NCBI GenBank assembly: GCA_031308135.1
Contig: JAHLJT010000631.1
Span: 192,387,549 to 192,451,548 of the forward strand
Direction: 5' to 3'
Length of the DNA stretch: 64,000 bases
DNA from: Acheta domesticus
Lineage: Eukaryota; Arthropoda; Insecta; Orthoptera; Gryllidae
Shown: positions 14,308 to 27,300 of the stretch, piece after piece
How positions within the stretch are numbered: the first letter of the stretch is position 1
Layout: each line of letters opens with the position of its first letter
Notes under the pieces: model-generated
Told to the model about the DNA's origin: nothing
The model's database searches: none
The model's input: only the letters and a program-made list of their open reading frames with translations
Made by a program: the position numbers and the translations under genes

Positions 14308-17300
14308 GTGGAAAATATTAGATAGGCGAAGCAATGATTATTCTAGCTCTATAAGCCTCAATTGAGTTTCTAACATTAAACTAAAATAGAGATGTAAAAA
14401 AGCAGTGAACTCAATTTCTCTAAGATTATTCACCGAACTTCTGAAAACATTGCCAATGCCATGACCAAATACATGTTAGAGGTAATCTAATGCGAAATGT
14501 CATATAATAATAAAAAAAATGAGTAGACTGTTTTACTAATACTGAATTGGAAAGAACAGAATTAGGGGTGCTCACACATTCATGAAAGTAAAAAACACAT
14601 TTCAAATCATCTGAAAAAAGAATTTAAAAAGTAGTTAGTTTGAGTAAACCAAGAAAAGAACAATTGGACCCTCCTGTTCCTTATCTCAGACAATGTATTT
14701 GTTAGTCAGGCAAAATATTAAATTATTTCGTATGCTGACTTTAGTTGTAAGTATGTACTACAAAGAGTGTTACAAACTCCTAGAGCGTATAGAAAGGTCG
14801 AAAATGATAACTTTTTGGTAATGAACATGTAATGGGAACTTCATATAATGGAGTTACATATATGCATTTGTGTTTACGGCAATTGCGCCTGATTTATAGG
14901 CAACCCCTTACGCGCAGATGTTTGGTAGGTTCTGTCGCAGTAAAGGAGATTTCATGTACCTTTCGAGTTTACGAAGTTGCCTATAAATCAAGGGCAAATA
15001 CCTAATGAACTAATTGGCAAAAAGTTATTATTTTCGACTCTTCTATACACCCAGACGTTTTTGACATTTATTCTGAGAGACCAGTATATGAGAGTAGGTA
15101 GCCGAGTTATTCGCACGCACATTCACTTATTAAGTTAATAATTCATTTCATTTTTACGCATTCTAGCATATTATTAGCATTAGCGTAAATAAAAGCAGCC
15201 ACGAGAACGACATCAACGGCAACAACAAGAGTACTCGGCATTTTCGCTCTTATCCTCGAACTGACCGAAGCCCGGAAGATGAGAGAGAACGAAAAATGAA
15301 TGAGAATGCGATCGACAGGTTTGTTTGTATCATGGCCGCAAATGAAAACGACGAAAACAAACGTTTAGAAATATTCAAAACGAAAGCTACTCAAAAAATA
15401 AAAATGCTTTTGAAGAAATAATATTTCACTTGTTATTTTTTTAATAAAACAATCTCTGAATGCATTACAGAATCTATTAAAGGAATAAGTAGTGGTTGTA
15501 TAAACGTAGAAGCGAACAGGATACGTTCCTGAAGTACGAAATTTTGTGGAAGAATACATTACTGAATATTAATGATTACTGCTAAAACGATATCCTGGAA
15601 AGGCCTTTTAAGGCATTGCATATTTGCAAATGCGAGTCTATGAAGTCCATAATATTACAGAATACCAAATTGTATTTTATTTTTAATGATTTCTGTAAGA
15701 ATTTTAGAAGATACGAAACATTAGTACATAGCATTAGAAAAGGAGAGAAAAGACGAAATAAGCCATACATATTAACAATGGTAGATATAAATGAACCGCG
15801 TAGGGGAAAAAAAGTCTTTCACCACGCATGCACTAAAATTTTGATAAGACTTCCGGTCCCTCCATAGCTATCCGATTCGGGAGAGCAAAGTGCTAGCTCG
15901 TTTACGGAGAAGCCAAGCGTTCGGGGTTGGTGACAGTTCATGCTTTTCGAGCACGATTTCGTCACAGAGCGTCACATCGCGGGCGCTGGTCTGTTCAGTC
16001 ATGTGACAGTCGTTCAGTCATTTTGACACTCATGGATGCCAAGTCAAATTTGGGGCGTGGTCTGTGAGCAAACCCTACAAATGATTTGCATACGTTTCAC
16101 AACATTAGGTAACTTTTCTTAGATTATTGTACTCCCTGTTATTGTTGTCATTCTGCCAAAAGGAAAATGTTCGCTTGAAATCCTAATTCCTTCCCAATTC
16201 TGGCCGCTGGGTAGTGACGCAGGGGCGCGCAAGAGAGAGGCGCGTGCGTGGAAATGCTACCTGGCGGTCCTCTACACAACGACATACGGACTACTGACAT
16301 TGTACTAACGGAGGATTACTCCAAAATTAAAAAAGAATAGATGTAACGGAGAATTACTCCAAGCGCTCAACGCCCCACGAGGGGTTGGGAGACGCGTCGC
16401 AAGGAATGTTGCGCAACAAATGTTGGAGAGGAGGGAGAAAAAAAATCGACGTATTTAAGCAGCTAGAATGCTAGCAAAAAGTATACTCTAAAATTTGCTT
16501 TTTAATAAATATTATTTTCAAACATATTTTTTTAATACAATTTGGTAGCCTATAGAGAGTTTGATAAAAAGCAGGAGGAAAATAAATAACGCGGAATTTT
16601 TGTATTCGGTATCTATGGCTTGACAGTTTACATCCGTCTAATGATATATTTCCCATGCACACATTCCGATTTGCCTTTCGACATAACTCGCATCAATTCT
16701 TTACGTACTATTATTGGTGACCATATTGCAACAACACAAATCACTCTTGAAAACTCTAACTTGAACCAACAATGAGACATAAACAGCTGGCAGTCGGTTT
16801 AACTGATACAATACTGAAGAATACATTTCGCAAAACGATGCGGTCTTTGGTGCTGTTCATGTGTTTTAGAACCTTTTTTTTAAAAAAAATATTTCTACCT
16901 CTTCAATTTTTATAATTTTTTCAGGGGTTTGAATATAACACATTCAGTTCACATTCGCGAGAGTTAGGTTCTCAAAAATCAGCGCGAGTGTTAAATCCGA
17001 GAATGTTGAGTCTATATTTTAATGAAGGATAATGGGTTAGGTTCCTGGGTTAGAAAAACTGTAGTAGAACTGGTTAAGCACTACAACAAACAGAATTCAC
17101 AATTCTGTGGTCACGAGGTGAAAGTTCTTAAGTCAAAAATGTTAGGAGAAAACAAGGGTTAGATTATTGAGCCAACGCTTTTTCCTACTCTCAACTCTAT
17201 TTCCCAACGTTTTTTTCTCGTTAAGGAGGCGACATTTGAATTCGGTCGTTTTACTAAAATAAAATATAGATACTCAACTTGTAGTTTCAGTGCTTAACCC

Positions 17301-18358
17301 AATTTCGCCAAAAATTCACTAAAGAACTTTTACCCCGTGACCACAGAATTAAAAACCCAAAATTTGAATGTTATATCAAAGTTGAAAGTGACTGGCCGTG
17401 ACACTTGGGGCTATTTTTGTTTCATTGACCTCCTTATGGCCTTAATCTTCAAATAAGGAAGAGTTGCTGCTTCTATTTCTCTCTTAAATTTCAAAGTAAT
17501 TTCCAAGTTCGAGCCCCCATCTTCAGGTCTTTTCCTACGCGGTACATCTATACAAAGTTTTGTCCAGAGTTCAGAGTCAATCTCGCACGAGAAACGCAGG
17601 TGATCTGGGTATGTCGGTATCTCAAGGTAAGGCATCAGGAGATAATTTAATGCTGCGATGAATAAGCAATATTATAAAAATATTGCATTTGAAATATATC
17701 ATAGAAGAAGGAAACTATGTCAAAATATGTATGTATATCAAGATAATTCATCAAAATATACACATTTTTACGGAATTTGGAAAGCTGTGAAACTGCTATT
17801 AAACAACCGAGGAATTCCACGAACAGAGATCGCTGCCGCTCTCCGAGACCCCGGCTACTTTGCTTCGTATTCTTCTGTAAGGCGTTAAGTCATCCTACGC
17901 ATCGCGGTATTCGGAGCATCTCGGCTGTTTTCGACCATGCCAGAAGGAGAGGTACGAACTGTTATTAAGTGGAATGGTGCGTTATAAGTTTGTGGGAGCC
18001 CTGAATGTTGTTTAGTGAATATTTCCCGGCTTTCGTAAGCATGTTACATATACATAAGCTCATATATACCGGGAATGAAAATTAATAAATAAATTTTCAC
18101 GACGAACTTAGATTGGAAAACAAACAGACCATTCACGTTAGCGTGCGTAGGTCATCCAGCATCGACCCTTCCCAGGAATAAACAAATGCACCTGGACCAG
18201 TGCAGTCACCCCCTGGTGTCGCCCGTCTCCTCGCCGCAAGTCGTTTATTCAGCCTTGGGCCTCGTGCGGCCTGTGCTAAATTCACCTGCGCGGCGGCCCG
18301 AAATACGAACAGCCCTCCCCCCTCCGCCACGCACCGGCAGGGCGCAGCGCCCCTGCAC

Positions 18359-18392
<34 letters not shown>

Positions 18393-21300
18393 AACGACAA
18401 CGGCGGCGACCGCCTCTTCAGAGGCTCTGCGCACCACTCTCGATGTAACCGCCCCGCCTATTCTCCGGGCGACACACTTCGATCCAAGGCTGGCGCAAGG
18501 GGTATCGAGCCAATGGGCGGGCGTGCGAGAGGAAGCATTTGTGAAAATGTCTGAATGATTCAGAAAGAGAGGCAGTACACGATATTGGGTATGTTTGCTG
18601 CATTGGCGATACGGAATTTAAGTGCGCATGGAATTGTTTACATTTACTGTAAGTTTTGATGGAAACCGATATACCACACGTGCTATTTTCTACTTAAACT
18701 TTGCTAAATAAACCAGTTATTTAATTTGCACATTAAACTAGAGGATGTATTAAAGCTACGATTATCACTCAAATAATTTGGCTTCACAGAAGTTACTACT
18801 ATGAAGATCTCATAAAAACCGAGACAATTTCAGTAGCATTCATTCAAGCAGGAGTCCATGAGAATGCCAAAATTTGTATACCTGTAGCGGGGCACAATAA
18901 GACTTGCAGAACAATGGAACTTCGAAAGTTAGTCATTGAATATTAATTAGGTTACCTGCAATAGAGAAACAACGCGCTGTTCTTTGCAAAGGGAATGGCA
19001 AATATCGTATACGAGTTTAGGGAAGTCGACTAATGTGTTCTGTCATCGTCTTGAATATACTTGGAATGTACTACGAAATACACTAGAAAAATATTTAAAA
19101 AATGGAGTTATTTAATCTTTTATTCGACCACGTACATTATATACTTAACTAAAATAACATTTTCTAAAAATAGCCCAACGAGGAGGATGGGCAGCTGTGT
19201 AATTTTCGCCAGTGACTAAGCGCCCAGCCAGCTGTACATGCATCGTGTCACCAACCCGAAACGCCCGAGAGGGTGCAGTGTAGTTGAATTGAGACAAGGA
19301 CGTATTGCGACGCTACGCCTAGAAACATCACGGTCGCTCCGCCAATAAACGTGTCACTGTGACTCACCGACTCTCTGTAGAAGACTTGTTCATACTTCTC
19401 TGCATAATGTTTCCGTGGATTTCCTGTACGGTTGAGGTATTTTCTCACGGCAAAATAATGTTCCTTCGAGCGGAAAGCAAATCAATTTAAATTTGCAAAA
19501 AAATGGAAAAAATCATTTATTTCGGGGAAATGTATTAGTTTTTATTACAAAGGCAATAACATGGTATTCCTCATATAATAATCACCAATATTAAAAATTG
19601 ATGGTACGGCATTCTAATATGAGAAATTTCATGGCATAAAATACTACTGAGGATACAGAGAGAAACCTGAGAAGGCCCCTCAGCACGGAAGCTGGAATCG
19701 CTTTTTGATAGTTCGCGCGCGCAGCTACGTCGAGGGCAACCGGCGGCGTAGGGACGCCGCTCACTTTCCATCTCATGCGTACCAGGGTTCGACGTCCAGG
19801 TACCTCATGTGAAATTTGTGGTAGGCATAACTGATTCGCACAGATTACCTCGGGACTTTCCCAATTCCCCTGATCAGCATTCCATCGTAACTTCATCTTC
19901 ATTTATCATAATCATTTCACTAGTCACCTCATGGCTTCGCCTTGTGTCGGGAATAAAAGGAGGTAAACCGATCTCAGAAATTCGGCTGAGGGATAGCTGC
20001 CTGTCTCCTCTCACACTGAGCCACACAAATATATTTACTGATAAGATTCAAACAAGGAAGTTTGTTCAATGCAAATTCCGAAATAGTCATGAAAACTCTA
20101 GCTGGGATCCCGGGGAGAGAAAACATCTTAAATACCAGTAATACTGAACATTTGGAAGAACCAAAATCAAAGCAAAGATTCTACTTTCGAAAAGAAATAT
20201 GAAGTTTGAGATCAAATACCATTTTTAACGCATTTGTCAATTTCTTCGAGTGCCCAAGATTAAAATAAGCATACGAAGCTACAAATATATTTTGCAATTA
20301 TTTTGAGAATTTATGCAAACCGTGACAGAAAATGTGCCGTTTGTGAACAATATAACATTTCGCTTCGCCAGCCAAGCGAAAGAATTCCCTCGGGTGGTAC
20401 ATATTGCGCTTGTGGATGCCCTATGCGAGTGAGTAGACAAAAAATGGCTAAACCAGAGTTGCAGAGAATGCGAAAAGTCAGGGATGGAGTGGGGCGGGGT
20501 AGAAACGGGTACGTGAAAGTAGACGAAAAATAATACAGGAAAGGAAACAGGAGTGAAAATGCGAATGGATGAGGAGGCAAGTCGTGAAGAATCGGGATGA
20601 AAAGTGGGTATGGATTGGGACATACGGTTGAGAATGCGAAGAGTCGAGGGGTAAGGAGATAACTGGTACGGATGAGGACGGAAAAGGATACACCACTTGG
20701 TACGAAGTGAGAATGAGAATCGAGGTGAGGGTTGGGATAAAAAAATCAGGCTGGAAACTAGGAACGGGAATTGTCGCGTGGAAGGAAGGCGGGTCGGGAA
20801 GACGGCAGCCACGTCATGGGCTAGGGGGCGAAAGTGAAGACGGACGTGCAAGTGGCAGCGGGTGGGACCAGGGGCATAGAGGGTGGTGCCCAGCGTCCGG
20901 TGCCCTACTGGGAGCGGCGCCAGCGCCGCCACACCCCCAGGGCGCCTCTCTGTCGTGGGCGCGGGCGAGTTAAACGAATACAGCGGGCGAGCGAGCGGGC
21001 GAGCGAGCGAGCGGACGGGCGGGCGAGCGGACGGGCGGGCGGGCGAACCAGAGGGCGGGCGAACCAGAGGGCGGGCGAACCTGAGGGCGGGCGAACCTGA
21101 GGGCGGGCGAACCTGAGGGCGGGCGAACGAGAGAGCGGGCGAACGAGAGAGCGGGCGAACGAGAGAGCGGGCGAACGAGAGAGCGGGCGAACGAGAGAGC
21201 GGGCGAACGAGAGAGCGGGCGAACGAGAGGGCGGGCGAACGAGAGGGCGGGAGGGCGGGCGAGCGGAAACCAGGGTGGAGCGCGCAGGACGACGCCCTCG

Positions 21301-24300
21301 CCCCGCCCCCTCCCCGCCACGCTCTTCTGCGGGACGAGAGGTCGTCGCCAAGGAGGAAGTGAGAGAAGAAAACCTTTATTAAAAGAAACAAAACAGCCTG
21401 GACAGCAGAAACGACAAGGAAGAAAAGCTACAGGGGGAAGGGAAGAATGAGGACAAGGTCGGTGGCTGAAGTGCAAAATAACGTCAGCAGAAAATGAGCC
21501 AAAGAACGTGACTGAAGAAAAGAAATGTATAACTTAAGAAAGCTTCGGACAGAACTTTTCGCATGTAACAACACAAAGGAAACAGCAAGAGGAAATGCTC
21601 GACTCGAGCACGAACAATAAAAACTCGAATGGTAAGATGGAATAAAATAAGGAGCAACTGAAAAATATTAAGAAATTGAAATAAAAATTAAAGGCAATGG
21701 AGAATAGAAAAGCTAACGAACAAGCTGATACATTCAGAAGGGAAGCAAAAGGCAAATGTAAAAATACTCCAAAAATACGAACTATCGAGCTATCCGTGCT
21801 CATAAAAATTCATAAACATTTCTCATTCATAAAAATAGATTACAAAGAAACTTGAGAAGTAGTTGGAGCATGGGCGAATGGGCATCAAGAGATATACACG
21901 TACGGGAAGGTTTGAGGATTTCCCCATGACGTAGCCAGCGACTAACTCGTCTTGCACAGTGCTGGAGAAAGCAAGGCAACCTCCTGAGTCACTTGCTGAT
22001 CTTAAAAGTGCAGCATTCCGTATTCTGACTTCGCAATTTTATGAAAGCGACATCACAACTATTCTTCGTTTTCACTAAAAACTTCGCGATCAAAATGTAT
22101 AATTTTTGTACTCTATCGGAACTGTGTCAGCTTAAGCAGTAAAAAAAACTTTCTTATCGGAAGCTGTAATTTTACTCATGATCTTAAGAGACTGTCAAAT
22201 CCATTGACATTAAGATTCACTGAAAATAGTTTTACGAAACAAATAATAAATATGGACTCTTTTCGTTCATATCAATTAATATCAGAGACTATTTAATTAC
22301 TTCCCTAAGTGATAGTGAGAAATTTATTCCAGAAACGATGAATTAGCTAGGGAAAAGTCACCTTATTTGGAACTTTTCCCACGAGAATACCACGTACATC
22401 TCGACAGTCTAATGTTTTACAAAGCTTTCTTTCCGTTTCATCAAAACCTGAATTTACTTACTTTATTCTTACATCAAAATCTAACATTAGTTGTATCTAC
22501 GCCATGAGTAAACACAAATGCATTGTATTTGCGAGAAATCCAACTTACGCGAATAAAACAAATGGACGAACATTATTACCTACTCGGACTGAAGTTAAAT
22601 CACTGTTTCTAGGAACTGATCACTTGTAAGCGACTTTGACGCAGAAGAGCGTAAAATCCAAAAAGAAAGCTAAAGCGATCACGGCATGAAGCATCTCACT
22701 GGAATGTAAAACATTTAGTATCTTTCGAACGTGAATTAAAGCAAAACACTATTGAAGTGAAGTGGTGGGCGGCGATTTGAGAAGTGTCTGATAATGCATC
22801 ATCCAATTATATATACAATAAGATGATCAAGGTCGAGATGAGTTGCAAGGAAATGTTTGTAATGTTGATAAAACCCAAAATGTTATTTGTTTATTTTCAA
22901 AGAGCTCTCAGAGAGGATCTAATCACCATATCAATAGCAGACCTGGGCTGCATCATGATGAGACTGCTACAGGTGATGGGTGTCGTCACATTACGATACT
23001 GTAAAGTAAACGTAATTCAGCGAACATAAGGAAGTGGTGCCTTCAAAACAAAAATGTTACAAGGAAAACGCAAACGCTTAATCCTTCACACGTCTCACTT
23101 TTCCTAGAATACGGCACGGCCAATCATCTCCCATTTTCGTCCGCCATCGAAGTGCGACCTTGAGACGAGCCGCGCAAAGAGTCACGAGTGACGGGAGCGC
23201 AGGGGGCGGCGGGGAGGATAGCACGAGGGAGCGGTGAGGAGGGGAAGGCGGGGCGGCTAGTCAAAGGGTGTCTCGCGCCAGCCGCCCACGCTGACACAGT
23301 TTGCCGGCAGCGCGACCACTGTCGCCGCCGCCGGTGATGTCGGTCAGCCGCAGCGCACGCCGCGTCCGCGCCAGCGGGCGGCTGGCAGGGGCGCACACGG
23401 CACGGCCGCGTGGGGGGTGGGGTAAGGGCGCGGGCGGCGCCAGCGGCCATGCGAGGAGACGGCACAGGAGAGTAGCGGAGAACAGCTAGGTAGCGCTGAG
23501 GGGCAGCTGGCAGGGGCTAACATGTCACGGCCGGGGTGGGCCGGGAGGGGGTGGGAAGGGAGAGGGGCCAGCGGCCGTGCGAGGAGGCGGCAGAGGAGGG
23601 TAGCGGAGAGCCCGGCGAGGGGCGGCTGGCACGTGCGTTCAGGCCACAGCACGGCACGGCCGAGGGTGGTGGGTGGGGGCGGTAATGGGTTAATTATTTG
23701 TTTCTGGGCGCGTCAACTGCTATGGTCGTTCGTCCCGTGGTTCGTCCCATTTATTATGAGAGGAGGCAGTTTCCCCAGACGCATGGTGAGATCTGGCGCC
23801 GAACTACATGTCAGCTTCTGTGATTTCCCCATCCAGGCATCTCCCAATAGCGGGGAACCGCCCCCAGACAATCTCTGATCTCCCGTCATTTGTCAAATGT
23901 AGAGCACGTAAGTGTGTTTAAGTGAGGATAGGACAAGGAAGAGAACGGAAAGATCGCTGGCGGTCCGTGGCCCGTTTGTTGGGGTACTGCCCCGGGATTC
24001 ACCTGGTACTGATCAGAGAAACCGCAGAAATCTACCACTCAGAACAGCCGACTGCTGGAATTCTCCTCTAGACAGCGATCGAATCAGACCTAACGAAGAA
24101 GCTAGTGTCCAAAATCCTACCGCCGCCGTCGGGACTCGAACCCTAGGACCTGTCGGTCGGAGGCTCTGCAGTTCCATCAGTTGATGCGCTAAGCTGCCTA
24201 AGCCTATTGAGAGGGGTGGGAAGCGCGCGGGCAGCGTTAGCGAAGAGGTAGCAGAGGAGAAAAGCGGAGAGCACGCTGAGAGAGAAGTTTGTGGAGCGCG

Positions 24301-27300
24301 GCGAGAGCGGGGGGTGTGATGGGGACCGATGACCGAAGGCCTTTAGCGCGTGGAGGCGGCGTGCAGCGTGACGGGGAGATTAGACGCGCCCTGGGGCAGC
24401 GTGGCGTGCATCAGCAGATCATGTGGGATGGGCTGGAACGTGGGTGCTCGGCGGGTACGGAGGGGGGGGGTTGCGTTACGAGATTCCTTGTGTGAGGTTT
24501 GGATTCCGGGAAACTTAGTGCGGAGGTCTGAGTGTCGAGTTTGAGGTGTGGTGGGCAATAGGGGAATGGAGTGCGTGCTTTGGGGTGTGGGGTATGGGAC
24601 GTGGAGTTTTGACTGAGAAGGGAAGAAAGTAAGGTAGGGGGTTTCGGACATGTGGAGAGAAGTATAAGGTTGAGAGCGGAGTCTAGGGTAGATGGTGGAG
24701 TATAGCTGTGGATTTCGGATACGGAGTGAAAATTAGGATGCCCAATCAATTCCTGGAACAAATTTCCCTGACTATTCCCTGTATTACGGTGGATTTTTTA
24801 AAATCTTTTATTGAAGATGTTGAATTTCACACTATTTGAAGAAAGTATTAAGACCTGTTACTAATTGACAATTTCTCTGATTTTGTCGTGAGAAAATACG
24901 AATTAACAATATTTTTAATCATCAATAAAAATTGAGCAAAAGTGTTTTAAAGGAATATCTAGTTTTATAAGCATCTGAAAATGTTCCTTGGCTTCGAATG
25001 ATTCTTCCATGAATTCCACAACTTTCTCACAGCAACGAAATTCCCTGATTTTTCAGCCCGGTCGAGAGCTTAAGAGTCTGTCCCGACTGGGGCGGTGTCC
25101 CGCTGGTGGGAGTTACCTAGTTGAGGAAAACCTCGTTAGCTGCCTGTAGGTCGGCAATCCTCCAGGGGAAGATCGTCGCCATCTCCCGAGCAAAAACATG
25201 CGCTACACTTACAGGAATAATGACCTTAGAGCAGTTGACTTGCCCGGAATCCATCAATAAAAAACACTGATTTCCCCTGGTTTTCCAGAAAGTTGCCGCC
25301 CTGGAATAAGGGATCCGGGGCGGCATGAGTTATGGGCAGTGAGGCGCGGGCAGAGGGGTGCGCTGAAGCACCAAGCGCTTGGGGGTGGGGAGCCGAGCGC
25401 AGGCGAGCGGCGGGAGGGGGGGCGGGGCCTGCGGGGGCGGAGCCGAGGCTGCCAGCGCGCTGCGCTCGACGGCGCCGCCAACGACGCGGAGTGCGGCGCG
25501 CGCCAACACGCCACGCGGCAAGGCAAGGCAAAGCAAGGCAAGGCGACGCGATGCAGTTCTGCACACGCGCCGCGCCAACGCGAAGGGCCCGACGCAATGG
25601 AACGTCTCTTTCCTTGGAGTACATATAACGACTCCCCAGCTTCATTAAAAAGTACCACGACTTATTTCTTTGCGTTGCAGAGCGTATTGATTGAAGTGCG
25701 TCTTCTAATTAAATTCTGCTTTGTATTATCGAAAATCCTCATTCGCAACGCTGCATATCCATTCTGAATTTTCTATAAACTCAGCTCGATGAAAATGAAA
25801 CGGCAATTAGAGTCTATGTATCAAACGCAGCTCTCTTTAAACCATTTAATACGTGTTTGTAAAGTAATTTATATTTGTCATATTTAACATACGTTTCATA
25901 TAGCAATTCATACAAACGTACGTACGTACGTAGTACATTAGAAACTGAATATAATTAAAACTTATTGTAACTACTGCATCTCATGATAGAATTTTTCAAC
26001 TGCACATCCAAGCAGTACTTAATTCCTAAAAAATCACGCAAATAAATGTGAACTTCAGCATGGACAATTAAATTTTTAATATTATATCTTACGTGTGGTT
26101 AATACGCTCAATAGAGTATATTTTCAATTTTGCCGCGGTTGTGAACTAGAATATAATTTGGCTGTGAACTCTGCCTTTTTTGACGAATACCGTTTAAATT
26201 CCTGGACACGTTCAATTCCACAAGTTGTTCTTTCGGGCCAACGATCGATATTTGATTTTCGATGAAATTGAACGGCACCCGGCACGGAACCCGATAGATT
26301 ATTAAGTGATTAATAGGCCTGTTTAGCCACTTTCAGTCGGAGTTTCTTTACTTATACTCTACTCTTTGATCGCTTGTTTGCTTTCTGGCTCATTGACAGT
26401 GACAGTCTATTTCAAAGTCATGCTCCCACGAAACAACTACTGCGCAAAGAAAATTGAAGTGAAATGAAGCTAGAAATTGCAATGAGCGTAGAATGACGAT
26501 CATGTTTTCTACTCTAGGCAGGTTCTGCGCCTAGGCATTACAAGGCATTATCGAAGATCTTAGTTTTTGAATGACCACTTTCGCAGAAGGTGAAATAAAC
26601 AATCTCACAGTTGATACTTCAAACGTATTTGTTAATAATTTCTGTGAGAAAAACAATATGCTCTAAAAGATGTACACCGTTAATAATTTATAATTTAAGC
26701 TAAAATATGCAATCCTACTAATCGAGAGAAAAATGTCACTTTCTAAAATCTCTTACCATCCCCTATCTTTTATTTCTCGCTCATAAGAACATATGTAGTA
26801 TTGCTGAAGTTATGAAATGCTGCACAAAATCGATTTTAAGGGAAGTTTACGTCTTCGTTATCTCTGATACTGAAATCTGTTCTTTTAAAACGTCTGTTTG
26901 TACGTCCGTTTTTATGAAGAAAATGTTTCAAATTTTCTTCTTTCAAGTATCTCGAAACCGCACAAGTTTTCGAGCGGACCTGTTTATTTTTGTTTGTTTG
27001 TAATAAAAGGTAGTAGGAATTGGTAATTAGTAGATTAGAGATAGTAGGTATTAGAAATATTTGGGACTCGTACACGAGCGGTCTTCGTGTCTACCTACCA
27101 ATACGGTGGCCGAAGTTACAAAACAGCAAGTCCTCGAAAGTTGTTAATTCGTATCTCCCGCGTTTCTTTTGCTGAAGAGAAAAGTTAAAAAGCTAGGTAA
27201 ATAATTAGTAGAATAAAAGTCGCAATGCCATATTACGTAACAAATACTACGAGGAAGACTGTGGTATTATAACACCCCAAGTTAAACAATAGGTTGTGTT

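Noticed and set aside
17411..17640. Minus-strand frame containing [20 protein letters not shown], and a CCTGAAGATGGGGGCTCG motif reminiscent of a hammerhead core
   Set aside because: The stem II pairing needed for a hammerhead cannot be formed and the frame has no recognised domain. Possibly an old retroelement fragment, but unsupported.
20279..21391. 370-codon open frame on the minus strand, with a Ser/Arg/Pro/Leu-rich 16-residue repeat
   Set aside because: It is generated by the 16-bp minisatellite and the purine-biased flanks. All frames of the array are open and read permutations of the same peptide. No domain, splice signal or start context supports it.
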